From Candidatus Scalindua sp. (lineage in GTDB: Bacteria; Planctomycetota; Brocadiia; Brocadiales; Scalinduaceae): a stretch of DNA of 64,000 nucleotides. The notes below the pieces were generated by a model that saw only the letters and a list, made by a program, of their open reading frames with translations, was not told where the DNA came from and did not search any database. Every line of letters starts with the position of its first letter. Within the stretch, counting starts at the first letter, position 1. Below are positions 51,142-61,108 of the stretch, piece by piece. The position numbers and the translations under genes were made by a program. The stretch covers positions 62,001 through 126,000 of the forward strand of contig JALDRB010000004.1 in NCBI GenBank assembly GCA_031316155.1. Reading direction: 5' to 3'.

Positions 51142-52106
51142 CCCAGTTCTTTTCTCAGTTTTGTATTTTCGACACTATTTTTATTCCAGTAATCAGTCAT
51201 GAGTTTATTTGTTTGCCATGCTCGGGCTGTCAATACCTTAGCGTCTTTTCCGTTACCATGTCTGAAGGTCTCCTGCCAGGACAAAATATCATAGGGGAAA
51301 TATCGGCTGAAACTGATAGAGAGAGTTCTTTTTAAAGACGGGTATGTTAGGGTATATTTCGAGACAGCCCTGTTATCGTCCACTCCATTTGATAGCTCAG
51401 CAATGACTTTTTCCGCACCGACACTAATCATGTGTAATGTGGTAAAGAAACTTCCCGGAATCATTTTGATTTCACCTTGCGGAAGCGACTCGGGGGAGAT
51501 ACGGATACACGTCCATATTCCGTCTTCAAGGAATGTGGCAGGCACATTTAAAGATCTGTCACCCTCTTTTTCAAAATAAGAGTTTTGCCGTACCTTGTAA
51601 AAATTGTCTCCAAGATTGTACTGGAGAGAGACTTGTCCGCACCAATCCTGCCTCGTTGTGAAAACCTTAAGCGTCTTATTGAACAACGGATTATGTTCAG
51701 CATTGAGAGGCGTAAAAACGGACATCATCAGGGAATAATCATAGATACCTGTATTAAATCGTTTTATGAAGTTAAGCTTTAAAACAGGTATGCTTTTTTG
51801 TTGAGACAAAGCAGAATCAGCCTTTACCTGAATATCAGGAAGAAATGGTTCGGTAACAAATATCAAGAGTGCATGGCCGGAGTGTATTTCTCCGTATCGT
51901 ACCTGTTCAAGCTCAAAACGGGTGATTTCTGCACCCTTGTCATACCAGTATGTACGAAACCCTTCACCTTTGGACGCAGAAAAAACCAAAGATGGTTGAT
52001 GAAAGCAAAACAGGGAGATCAATATCATGAACATCCATGTCATGGTTCGCAATGTAATGGGTAGAAACCTGATTACGTGAATCCTCACAATTCTAACACT
52101 CACCAT
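51129..52106 (-). CDS. Secreted hypothetical protein
   Basis: 325 residues. A long N-terminal region with a hydrophobic segment (WMFMILISLFCFHQPSLVFSA) acts as signal peptide, ending near residue 43. The mature protein has YWYDKGAEITRFELEQVRYGEIHSG, PVLKLNFIKRFNTGIYDYSLMMSVFTP and DWCGQVSLQYN. It resembles a family of secreted proteins common in Bacteroidetes that databases sometimes mislabel as septum formation inhibitor Maf; it has no Maf motif. Function unknown. The C-terminus overlaps a convergent hairpin. Confidence 0.75.
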   Translation of the reverse strand: MVSVRIVRIHVIRFLPITLRTMTWMFMILISLFCFHQPSLVFSASKGEGFRTYWYDKGAEITRFELEQVRYGEIHSGHALLIFVTEPFLPDIQVKADSALSQQKSIPVLKLNFIKRFNTGIYDYSLMMSVFTPLNAEHNPLFNKTLKVFTTRQDWCGQVSLQYNLGDNFYKVRQNSYFEKEGDRSLNVPATFLEDGIWTCIRISPESLPQGEIKMIPGSFFTTLHMISVGAEKVIAELSNGVDDNRAVSKYTLTYPSLKRTLSISFSRYFPYDILSWQETFRHGNGKDAKVLTARAWQTNKLMTDYWNKNSVENTKLRKELGLME

Positions 52107-52310
52107 TATTCCTCCACAGGATTAAGGCAGATGCGATACCGGCTACACTTTAATTGTATAGGAAATTCCACTTTAAGCCTTTTTTTAGACAGATTTACAA
52201 GATAAACAGGATTCAGAACTTGTCTATCCTGTTATCCTGTCAAAATAAATAATTTAACAGGCAGTTCGAGAATAGATAAATTCCGGAAATTGTTTTCGGG
52301 CAGAAATTAT

Positions 52311-52423
52311 TATACTCATCTCATAATGATTTTCGGATAAAATCCGAGATAAAATTGAGCGATTATAAATGCAACCAAGATTTGGTTTCCAGTAAAACCG
52401 AAAACCAAATCGGTTTTAGTACA
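52311..52423 (+). repeat. 113-bp structured interspersed repeat, copy 3
   Basis: TATACTCATCTC to TTTTAGTACA, with the last bases changed (AGTACA for AGTATA) and GATTATAAATGC for GAGTATAACTGC. Both hairpins are intact. It ends 9 bp from the comEC stop codon. The rest of 52107-52310 holds no gene; a T-rich palindromic patch ACAAGATAAACAGGATTC is the only notable text. Confidence 0.93.
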
Positions 52424-52431
52424 ATCCTGAC

Positions 52432-55054
52432 TTAATCATTATGAAATTTTGAAACGGTTATACCTTCCCTGCTTACCGTGAATGATATCGCCCCATCCTC
52501 ATACGTCTTAAACACATTTGTACCGGCTTTCTGATAAGCTTCAATTGTTGATTGAGAAGCAATGCTTTTACTCCCACTCACTATAGCATATTTTGGCCTC
52601 ATCCGCCGAATCAAATCTTCTGCATTCTCAATAAAACCTCCATGATGTGGAACCTGGATAATGTCAACCGAAAAACCTGTAGTCGAGGCCGCAGTGAGAT
52701 TATCAACGTTGGACAAAAGGAGCTTGATTCCAGATTTGCCTACATCGGCACACAACAATATTTTATACTCCAAATACTCAATCAGTAAAACAGTTGATGT
52801 ATCGTTTGCCGACAGGCTATTAACGAAAAAAGCGATCGTGCCTTATCGAATCTGTGTCTGGTGGGTTAAGAACTGTTATTTTTGCTGGTTCGTATCCCTT
52901 AATTATTAAGCCATTTGCTAATAAATTCATAGGTATCTTCTTCTCCGCAATCAGTTTCACCAACTCTTTTTTCTCACCTGAGTGTAACAAAATTTTATGA
53001 ACAAAGACATTGTCTATCCCAAATCTCTCGATGAGAGACGGTATCCCATTACAATGGTCGTCATGTTCATGTGAAAGAACTATTGTATCTATTTTTTTTA
53101 CTTCCTCCTTCCACAAAAAGGGAGCGACAATAGATTCTCCGACATCATACTTGCTCCAGGTACCAGCATCAAATAGCATATTTTTGCCATTGGGAAACTG
53201 TATAAAGATTGAAGTCCCATGGTTCACATCAAAAAACGTCATCTTTAATAAATCTCTCTGGCTAACAAAGAAACCTGAAAAGATGAATATATTTGATACA
53301 ACAAGTGCCGCAATTACCATATGCTCTCTCTTAATTCGAAAACTCTTCCTCAGTACAAAAAACAGAGCCAGCAAGTAATAGATGAGAACCCATATCCAAG
53401 ATGTCCCTGCTGTATAGTGGAAAATTTTCAAGTTTGCGGATAACAGTAAAATGATATGCCTCAATGCTATCTCCGCATTGGAAACGAGTGACGCAAATGG
53501 TATAACCAGCATCGGAAACGTAATCCCCAGTAACAATACGGGAAAACCACCAACGAGTATTAACCATATGAATGGGAGAACCACAATATTCAATAGTACC
53601 GCCAGTGGTGTTACAACATGAAAATAATACGCAATAAGAGGCATGACAGCAAGCCAGGCAGCAAGAGAGACGCAAAATGTTTTTCTACAATATTTCTTGA
53701 ACAGGAACCATGCTTCGTTCCTCTCGTCTTTTGCTTGTAATTTTTCAATCATAAGAGTCGAGCTCCAGAAACAATTTTCGATCCTGCTTGAAAAACAGAT
53801 GATTCCGAGCATGGCAAGAACTGAAAGTTGAAAACCGACATTAAACAGATCAGAGGGATTAATGAAGAGAATCAAAAGCACTGCCGCGGCAATACCATTG
53901 GGTAGGTTCCATCTTCTATGAAAAATATATGCACCGTAATAGGTAGCTACCATAATACCTGCTCGTAATATGGGTGTTTTCATTCCCGTAATGGCAGTAT
54001 ACAAAAAGGTAAATATGATAATAATTACGGCTGAATGTTTCGTATTAAGCCTAAGAGATTTAAGAAAACAATGCAACGAAACAACAAGAATACCGACATG
54101 TAAACCGCTTATTGCCAGAAAATGGATTGTTCCTGTTTTTAAAAAGCTCTCCATAAGATTACGATCAACATTTTCACGATCTCCGAGTAAAATACTCCGG
54201 ACAAGAGGGGCGCTTTCTTCTCTTATATACATGGTGATTACCGTGTTTAGTTTTTTCTTAAGACGGTAAATAAAAGCAAAAAAATAATCCCCATGATTTT
54301 CCGACAGCAATCGAATGTTTTTTTCACTGCTGACATTGACGATACTACCAATGAGTGGTCTCTGTCTCCGAAGGTATTTTTTGTAATTAAACTGACCGGG
54401 ATTGTGAGATATTGCCGGTTCTGAGATATTGCCAACCAGCTCTATCCTGTCTCCGTATTTCAGATATTCTGCAAGATTTTCGTTTTTAGAGAGCGGGTTG
54501 ACTTTCCTATCTCTTATTGGATTGCCATCTACTACCGGGTAGACATTTACTTTAACTATTCCCGTTATCTGCTTCCAATCTTCCTCCCCTGACTGATCAA
54601 ACCGCTTTTCAGGCACACCTCTCTTTCGTTCGTATCCATAAGAACCTGTTTGTGAAGTACACCATGCCGCCTCAGCCTGCATCAAAAAAGTTACCATTTT
54701 CTTGCGCTTTACCGGTAAAGAAAATGAAGGGTTTGAAAAATATCTGTCAAGAGGATTGGTCAATACAATTCCACACAAGCGAACGGGAATTTTCTCGTTC
54801 TCAACGAGATGTGAAATATTATTCGTCTCAGAAGAGAAAAAAACATAATGACGATATATGATACCTGTCAGGATGGTTAACAGGAGAAGTGAGAGGCCAC
54901 ATTCTCTTCGTTGGAATACCAACAAACAGAAAGATATAATGGAAAGCGTAAGCGTTATTAAAAAAACAGAGAAGAAACCGATATTCAGAAAATTATCAGC
55001 TAATATACCAGCGATAAACGCGAGAACAATTCCGATAAGAGGTCGATTTTTCAT
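52432..55054 (-). pseudogene. comEC: ComEC/Rec2 DNA-uptake channel with one frameshift
   Basis: Two minus-strand frames together encode a complete ComEC of about 873 residues: 55054-52820 (744 aa) and the remainder to 52432. The break is at a run of six A (52826-52831). Removing one base continues ...DRFF into VNSLSANDTSTVLLIEYLEYKILL, the expected sequence. The first part has the N-terminal membrane/OB region, the Competence domain (FLAISGLHVGILVVS) and the metallo-beta-lactamase start (THDVNHG-like FFDVNHGTSIFIQFP, LSHEHDDHCNG). The second holds the lactamase end (VPHHGGF, YAIVSGS). A sequencing error or a genuine phase variation cannot be told apart. Confidence 0.88.
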
Positions 55055-55368
55055 TCTGGTTTTATGAATCCTGACTTTTGTAGCTTTTTTATTATAAAGG
55101 GATTATGGCTATTTTTATAAAAGAATCACTTGTAAAATTAGTTGCAAATGAGTACAATGCACAAAATTTTGCAGTCAGGTAAAAGTAGGAAGGCCATTCG
55201 GAAAGAATCTGATCTATAACCTGCGAGAGAGAAATATGATTACTCATAAGGAATAAGAGGTAACCATTCAGAAGTCAAAAAGGGTAAGTATATCAGGCTA
55301 GATAATTATTTTCAAGAAAAGTAGTTTTCTGAGAGTTTAGTTTCTACGTATAAAAAAGGAAGGTTTTT
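55055..55368. other. Gene-free region with leader of the microprotein gene
   Basis: The comEC promoter should lie at the left and the microprotein leader at the right. TAGCTTTTTTATTATAAAGG is A/T rich. No gene is seen in these 314 bp. Confidence 0.35.
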
Positions 55369-55458
55369 ATGGCAAACGGATTTGAAGGAAAGAAAAAACA
55401 CAGGCTAAATAGGAAAAAATATATCCTGAAAAAAAGAGCAAGGCGAAGAAAGAAATAA
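55369..55458 (+). CDS. 29-residue highly basic microprotein
   Basis: ATG 55369, preceded by AAGGAAGG at 55356-55363 with good spacing. The product starts MANGFEGKKKHRLNRKK and ends RARRRKK, about half Lys/Arg. Such tiny, basic proteins are often ribosome- or nucleic-acid-associated (for example bTHX), but the sequence does not match a family I know. Its stop is 21 bases before the next gene's first possible start, so it may be cotranscribed with the aminotransferase. Confidence 0.6.
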   Translation: MANGFEGKKKHRLNRKKYILKKRARRRKK

Positions 55459-55479
55459 GATTGGTGTTTTAGTAGTTCT

Positions 55480-56652
55480 TTGCACAACATCTTGCAAGAC
55501 AGGAGGGATTCTTCAATTAGTAATCACGTAATAACACATGTACCCTTAATCGATCTAAAGCGGCAATATCGTAATATTAAGGAAGAGATACTTTCATCAA
55601 TTGAACAAGTTCTCGAAAGTCAATCCTTTATCTTGGGACCGCAGGTTGAAGAATTCGAAAAACTGATGGCTTCCTACTGTAACACAAAACACGCAATAGG
55701 TGTTTCCTCGGGAACCGATGCACTGTTTCTCGCACTCAGGGCGTTGGAAATCGGTAGCGGTGATGAGGTTATTACTACCCCATTTACTTTTTTTGCAACG
55801 GCAGGTTCTATTTGCAATGCCGGAGCAACCCCTGTCTTCGTGGATATTGATCCTGAGTCTTATAATGTAAGCGCTGACTTAATAAAAAAACGCATTACAA
55901 AAAAAACAAAGGCCATTATTCCCGTCCATTTATACGGTCAATGTGCGGATATGGAACCAATATCCGAAATAGCAAAAGAGTATAATCTCAAGGTAATAGA
56001 GGATGCGGCACAGGCTATTGGTGCTGAATATAAAAACAGAAAAGCCGGTTCGATAGGTGATTTGGGTTGTTTTTCTTTTTTCCCAAGTAAAAACCTTGGT
56101 GGTTTTGGAGACGGGGGAATGATTACGTGTGATAGTGACGAGCTTGCCGAAAAGATTTACCTGTTGAGGGTTCACGGTGGAAAAACCAAAAACTATTACT
56201 CCTCTTTGGGTATTAATGGAAGACTGGATACGTTACAAGCTTCCATCCTCATAACAAAACTGAGATATCTCGATCAGTGGAATGAGAACCGGAGACAGAA
56301 AGCATCTTATTACATGAAGCAACTGGACGAGGCAAATGTAACACTCCCTAAGACAATGCCCTTTAATAAACATGTCTTCCATCTCTTCGTTATCAGGTCA
56401 AAGGAACGAGATGAACTTTTAGAATTTCTCAGAGCAAACAAAATAGATTGCTTTGTTCACTATCCAATTCCACAACATTTGCAGGAATGCCTCAAATTTT
56501 TAGGTTACCAGGAAGGTGATATGCCGGAAGCTGAAAAAGCTGCAAAGGAAGTACTCGCAATTCCACTCTTTCCTGAAATAACATACGGTGAGCAAGATTA
56601 CGTTATTAAGACGGTTAAAGCTTTTTACTCAAGCATGTCAAAAATTAATTAG
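55480..56652 (+). CDS. DegT/DnrJ/EryC1-family PLP sugar aminotransferase
   Basis: 390 residues from TTG 55480. The motif VPLIDLKRQYRNI begins the conserved region near 24, followed by GVSSGTDALFLALRAL, EDAAQAIGAEY and the PLP-lysine site FFPSKNLGGFGDGG. Family members transfer an amino group to NDP-keto sugars in surface polysaccharide or LPS synthesis. A strong AGGAGGG (55501-55507) lies inside this extension, 9 bases before an ATT at 55516, so ATT may be the true start (378 residues). No other sugar gene is next to it; lptD follows. Confidence 0.92.
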   Translation: MHNILQDRRDSSISNHVITHVPLIDLKRQYRNIKEEILSSIEQVLESQSFILGPQVEEFEKLMASYCNTKHAIGVSSGTDALFLALRALEIGSGDEVITTPFTFFATAGSICNAGATPVFVDIDPESYNVSADLIKKRITKKTKAIIPVHLYGQCADMEPISEIAKEYNLKVIEDAAQAIGAEYKNRKAGSIGDLGCFSFFPSKNLGGFGDGGMITCDSDELAEKIYLLRVHGGKTKNYYSSLGINGRLDTLQASILITKLRYLDQWNENRRQKASYYMKQLDEANVTLPKTMPFNKHVFHLFVIRSKERDELLEFLRANKIDCFVHYPIPQHLQECLKFLGYQEGDMPEAEKAAKEVLAIPLFPEITYGEQDYVIKTVKAFYSSMSKIN

Positions 56653-56756
56653 GTTCATCTTTATACTTCTCTTTTGATTTTACAAAATCTCAGCAACTAA
56701 AAGATCTTGATTTGAATAACAGTCATTAAAATAAAGAGACTCCGTTCGAATGGCTA

Positions 56757-56793
56757 TGTTGCGGAGCTGACCAGGCCCGGAAGCCGTAACTTC
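56757..56793 (+). ncRNA. Hairpin with SRP-RNA-like text (doubtful)
   Basis: GTTGCGG and CCGTAAC can pair (7 bp with one G-U) around AGCTGACCAGGCCCGGAAG. CAGGCCCGGAAG recalls the apical part of bacterial SRP RNA, but the GGAGCAG part is missing, so a functional SRP RNA is unlikely. It may be part of the lptD leader. Confidence 0.2.
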
Positions 56794-56804
56794 ATCAAGA
56801 CAAG

Positions 56805-59624
56805 ATGAAATATTTTGATTGGATTTATATGCGACATTTTACGTTTTCAATCTTTCTTATTTTCCTGGTTTTCAGTACATTCCATCTTGCACAAGGTAGA
56901 TTAATAGGCAAGGATGTGTCACAACAACCAATATCACTAAGCGCCGATTCGATAAAAACATGGGATGAAGACGGAGACAAAGTCTTTTTTGCTGAAGGGA
57001 ATGTTGCGTTAGAACAGGGAGAAGTACGGATTACAACAAATTCTCTCGTTGCCTGGTTTACAGAAATTAAGGTTGACCAGTCCGTGGAAGGATATCTGGA
57101 AGTCTATTCTGATAGCAAGGTTGCATTGTCACAAGAGGGAGTTGTGGATGATTATGAACACCTGTTCTTACCGTTAGTTACTACAGCCGGAATCGTGATA
57201 AACCCCTTGAAAGCCAAAATCCAAAGTTTTGAAGAGGGACAAAATATTGAGGCTTATCTGCGGGGGAAGATGATTAGAGATGAAGGTAAGGGCGAATTTG
57301 CATCCAAAGAATCTCCCCGGGGTACCCCTGTTGGCCCGCCTGTAAGTATACCCGCTGAGGGAATACCGGTAGAAATCTTCGCAGATGATATAGACAGCTG
57401 GATAGAGAGGGATGTACGTATCATTGTTGCCACAGGAAATGTCAGGATTGAAAAAAGCGGAGAAACTATAAACGCTGACAATGTAATTTTATATCTTGAC
57501 CAGAAGAAGGATAATGAGGAAGACTCAAAACAGGTATTCAGGGAAATATACGCCGAAGGAAACGTAACTCTGAAACGCGGACAAGACGTAATGATAGCCG
57601 ACAAGGTTTTTGAGAATGTTAAAGAAGAAAAAGGAATTCTGGTGAATAGTACTGTGAGGACAACTTTCGGTGAGGCTGCCATCCCGTTGTACATAAGAGG
57701 TGAGGAGATTAAACACCGGGGTAAAGAAGAATATGAGGTGAAAAACGGTTCATTTTCCAGCTGTACGTATGGGCATCCTCATTTCCACTTCAAGTCATCA
57801 AATATCAGGCTTTTTAAGACACAGCAACAGACAATGGTTTCTACCCAAAAAGACACATTTTATGCCGGAAATATCCCGATATTTTATATACCTTTTTTAT
57901 CATTTGATTTAAAAAACAATAGATCCCTGCTCAAGGAATGGGAAACGGGGACTGCTTCCAGATACGGGAAATTTGTCAGGACAGATTGGGACGTATACAG
58001 TTTGACCTCTAGTAATAATATGAGTGATTGGAGTGAATTGACATTCAGTGCCGATTATCTATCCATGAGAGGCCCCGCGGCAGGACTTGATTTTGAATAC
58101 ACAAAACCAAAGGTTTCTGGATTAGCAAGCGCATATTATATTAATGATAAAGCGACTTCTGATATTAACAGCGTACCCATCGAAGATAATGACAGAGGAC
58201 AGATTTTGTGGAGGCATCGGCAGTTATTAAGGGGTGATTGGAGGGCAGACATTGAACTCTCCCAAGTTAGCGACAGAAGTTTTTTCAGGGAATTTTATGA
58301 ACTCGAGTTTAAATCAGAAAAAGACAGGGAAACTCTCATTTATTTAAGAAAAATTTCAGATAATAAAGGTATCACATTTCTGGCTGAACGCCAGTTAAGG
58401 ACCTACGATACCCTCGTGGATTCAAAAAGGCTTAACAGAAAAAACGAATCACTGCCGGAACTAAAATACAGGATAATAGGAGAACCGTTGTGGGAAGGAA
58501 AACTGAATTATACTTCCGAATCGGAATTGACCTATCAGAGCAGATTGTTTAACGGTATTCCTTCGAACCAGGCTGTGGAAGCTTTTCTCGGACGTGGAGC
58601 TTTGTTAACAGCTGAAAGGGTATTTGACAGGGAGCCAGACAGACGCAGGCTCGCTCCAGAGGAAACGTTCAGATTTGACACTGATCATATGCTGACCGCA
58701 CCGTTTCATCTCTTCGGTGTAAGGTTTACGCCTTTTATGGGAGCTCGCCTGACAGGTTATAGCGAAAGTGTCAAGATAGACCCCGTTACTCTTGAGAATA
58801 GAGGAAACGGTGCTCCTCGCGGACGAATAGCAGGAACGCTTGGTTTTAAAGCTAACACAACGCTTTCTCGAACGTACAGTATCTATAACAAATTTTTCAA
58901 TATCAATAGGCTGAGACATATTATTATCCCGGAAGCTCGTTTTAATGTTATCCCTATCGTTACCCAGGACCCGGAAGACTTAAATCAGTTTGACGGGGTT
59001 GATGCATTGGATACCTATCAATCAATAGCACTGGGAGTTCGCAACAGATTCCAAACGAAACGAGGAGAGACAGGGGGAGAAATACCGGTTGATTTTCTTG
59101 ATGTCGGCATTGAATTTAACCTTTTTCCGGGCAATGCCGGCCTGAATAGAAAGCGGGATGATTTTATAAAATTAGATTTAGCGCTAAAATTAAATGAGAA
59201 GATTTCACTTGTCTCAGAACACAATGAGTTTAACCTGAATAGAGGCGGCGTCGATATCTTTAATTTTGGTCTTAGCTATAATAATATGCCTAAATGGCAA
59301 CTTTATGTCGGGAATCGATTTATAGAAGGTATCAGCTCCTCTCTGGTAATTTCATCTACATATGCCCTCAGTGAAAAATGGCAGCTCGGTTTCTTTGAGC
59401 AATATGATTTCAAGACCAGACAGTTAGACATAAATGGACAATCTGTTACTCAAACTGCTGAAAGTTCAAACCTGAATACCAACTTGGTAGTTTCACGTTT
59501 TTTTCATGATTGGATTGGTAACGCAACCTTTTCCATAAATGAAGTTCGTGCTAATAACTTTGCCCGTTTCGATATTATACCTCGTGGCGGTGCTCAAAGC
59601 GTTAATAACCTTTTTCAGTTTTAA
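56805..59624 (+). CDS. lptD: LptD-like outer-membrane LPS-assembly protein
   Basis: 939 residues; Met10 (MRHFTFSIFLIFLVF) is an alternative start. A signal peptide ends near ..AQG at about 32. Two OstA/LptA-like beta-jellyroll segments follow (AEGNVALEQGEVRITTNSLVAW; about 190-290 with ATGNVRIEKSGETINAD and YAEGNVTLKRG). A long beta-barrel takes up the rest, ending in NNLFQF with a terminal aromatic residue, as in outer-membrane barrels. LptD inserts LPS in the outer leaflet with LptE. Large for the family (700-900). It suggests an LPS-bearing outer membrane. coaD begins 18 bp downstream. Confidence 0.85.
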   Translation: MKYFDWIYMRHFTFSIFLIFLVFSTFHLAQGRLIGKDVSQQPISLSADSIKTWDEDGDKVFFAEGNVALEQGEVRITTNSLVAWFTEIKVDQSVEGYLEVYSDSKVALSQEGVVDDYEHLFLPLVTTAGIVINPLKAKIQSFEEGQNIEAYLRGKMIRDEGKGEFASKESPRGTPVGPPVSIPAEGIPVEIFADDIDSWIERDVRIIVATGNVRIEKSGETINADNVILYLDQKKDNEEDSKQVFREIYAEGNVTLKRGQDVMIADKVFENVKEEKGILVNSTVRTTFGEAAIPLYIRGEEIKHRGKEEYEVKNGSFSSCTYGHPHFHFKSSNIRLFKTQQQTMVSTQKDTFYAGNIPIFYIPFLSFDLKNNRSLLKEWETGTASRYGKFVRTDWDVYSLTSSNNMSDWSELTFSADYLSMRGPAAGLDFEYTKPKVSGLASAYYINDKATSDINSVPIEDNDRGQILWRHRQLLRGDWRADIELSQVSDRSFFREFYELEFKSEKDRETLIYLRKISDNKGITFLAERQLRTYDTLVDSKRLNRKNESLPELKYRIIGEPLWEGKLNYTSESELTYQSRLFNGIPSNQAVEAFLGRGALLTAERVFDREPDRRRLAPEETFRFDTDHMLTAPFHLFGVRFTPFMGARLTGYSESVKIDPVTLENRGNGAPRGRIAGTLGFKANTTLSRTYSIYNKFFNINRLRHIIIPEARFNVIPIVTQDPEDLNQFDGVDALDTYQSIALGVRNRFQTKRGETGGEIPVDFLDVGIEFNLFPGNAGLNRKRDDFIKLDLALKLNEKISLVSEHNEFNLNRGGVDIFNFGLSYNNMPKWQLYVGNRFIEGISSSLVISSTYALSEKWQLGFFEQYDFKTRQLDINGQSVTQTAESSNLNTNLVVSRFFHDWIGNATFSINEVRANNFARFDIIPRGGAQSVNNLFQF

Positions 59625-59642
59625 TAAATTTTATCAATAGAA

Positions 59643-60131
59643 ATGATGAAGAATGCTGTTTACCCTGGTACATTTGATCCGGTAACCTATGGCCATCTTG
59701 ATCTTGTGAAACGGGGCAGTGTTATATTTGACAATCTGATTGTGGCTGTCGGTCACAACCCATTCAAGGATCCCATATTTACTCTCAAGGAGCGGATGGG
59801 TTTAATATCAAGGTATACAAGAGAAATGTCGAATGTTAAGGTCGATTGTTTTGAGGGTATGCTGATTGATTATATGGAAGAGAAAAACATTAACGTAATC
59901 CTGAGAGGTATTAGAACGGTATCAGATTTTGAGTATGAATTCCAAAGGGCGCTTACAAACCGGGTATTAAAGAAAGATGCCGAAACTGTCTTTATCATGA
60001 CTAGTCTGGAATACTCATTTCTCGATTCCAGCCTGATTAAAGAAGCCGTTAGCCTGGGAGGAAACGTTTCCAATTTTGTTCCTTCCGAAGTGGAAACGCT
60101 TCTCCGGCAAAAATTTATCTGTAAAAAATAA
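59643..60131 (+). CDS. coaD: Phosphopantetheine adenylyltransferase
   Basis: 162 residues, the normal length. CoaD makes dephospho-CoA from 4'-phosphopantetheine and ATP. AVYPGTFDPVTYGHLDLVKRG has the T/HxGH nucleotidyltransferase motif; VAVGHNPFKDP, LRGIRTVSDFEYEFQ and SSLIKEAVSLGGNVSNFVP are also typical. It starts 18 bp after lptD, suggesting cotranscription. Confidence 0.97.
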   Translation: MMKNAVYPGTFDPVTYGHLDLVKRGSVIFDNLIVAVGHNPFKDPIFTLKERMGLISRYTREMSNVKVDCFEGMLIDYMEEKNINVILRGIRTVSDFEYEFQRALTNRVLKKDAETVFIMTSLEYSFLDSSLIKEAVSLGGNVSNFVPSEVETLLRQKFICKK

Positions 60132-60266
60132 TTCTTTTCCCTGAGATATAGAGATAATGGTCTCATAATCTAACTTCACTAAAACCAGCATTTAGTTCTT
60201 TCATACAATTTATGTTATTGAGTTTTCAGACAGCAGACTTTATTAACATTTTTGCAGGAGCCCTAT

Positions 60267-61049
60267 ATGCTACAAACTGCCACACAGGCGTATCCCAAAT
60301 ACTTACAAATAGCGGCAGCGTTAAACAACAAAATCAAGCAGCAAAGTTATTCACTAATGCACGTTCAGCCGGGGCAAAAGGTTCTTGATGTCGGTTGTGG
60401 TCCTGGAATTGATACCGTAGCACTTGCTCACATGGTTGGTCCGCAGGGAGGAGTTGTGGGAGTTGATTTTGATAAGTCTATGATTGACGAAGCGGACCGC
60501 TATGCAGAGCAAGCTGGCGTTAACGCCTGGGTCTTACATAAACAGGTGAATGGTGACGAACTACCATTTGAATCAGACACGTTTGATTCCTGTCGTAGTG
60601 AAAGAATGTTTCAACATTTAGAAAAGCCTGACCAAACCTTGACAGAAATGGCCCGTGTCACAAAAACAGGCGGCTGGGTTCTCGACATAGATCCTGACTG
60701 GGGTACACTCTCAATAGATACTTCTGAAGTGGACATTGAACGTCGACTCGTCAGATTCAAAACTGAACACAGTCTCAAAAACGGATACATAGGGCGTCAA
60801 CTTTACCGACTGTTTAAACAGCAGAAATTTGTTGAAATTCAGGTTGAAACATTACCTCTCTATACTACTAATTATGCTGTAGCACGATTCATCGGCCACC
60901 TAGACAAGATTGAGCAGGATGCCATTACCGCAGATGTTATTACAAATCATGAACTGCAGCGCTGGCACAAAAACCTGAATGAGGCAGACAAAAAGGGTGT
61001 TTTTTTTGCCAGTCTCAATCTGGTTATGATTGTAGGTCGCCAACCTTAA
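60267..61049 (+). CDS. SAM-dependent class I methyltransferase
   Basis: 260 residues from ATG 60267, which has AGGAG at 60256-60260; TTG 60252 would add five. Motif I is VLDVGCGPGIDTVALA (residues about 40-55), then VVGVDFDKSMIDEA, ERMFQHLEKPDQTLTEMARV and GGWVLDIDPDWGTL. The arrangement is that of ubiE/methyltransferase-11/25 proteins. The substrate is unknown. Between coaD and a TonB receptor, with no clear link. Confidence 0.88.
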   Translation: MLQTATQAYPKYLQIAAALNNKIKQQSYSLMHVQPGQKVLDVGCGPGIDTVALAHMVGPQGGVVGVDFDKSMIDEADRYAEQAGVNAWVLHKQVNGDELPFESDTFDSCRSERMFQHLEKPDQTLTEMARVTKTGGWVLDIDPDWGTLSIDTSEVDIERRLVRFKTEHSLKNGYIGRQLYRLFKQQKFVEIQVETLPLYTTNYAVARFIGHLDKIEQDAITADVITNHELQRWHKNLNEADKKGVFFASLNLVMIVGRQP

Positions 61050-61108
61050 TTCTTTCACCTGGAAAAATAAGGAGAACCGAAATCTGTAACACTTTCAAAA
61101 GACTGGCA

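Noticed and set aside
20455-52431. Possible CRISPR array from the repeated units
   Set aside because: The 113-bp repeats are dispersed 10-20 kb apart, not tandem, and no cas genes are present.
56738-56756. GTTCGAAT resembling a tRNA T-loop
   Set aside because: No T-stem pairing and no acceptor or anticodon arm around it.
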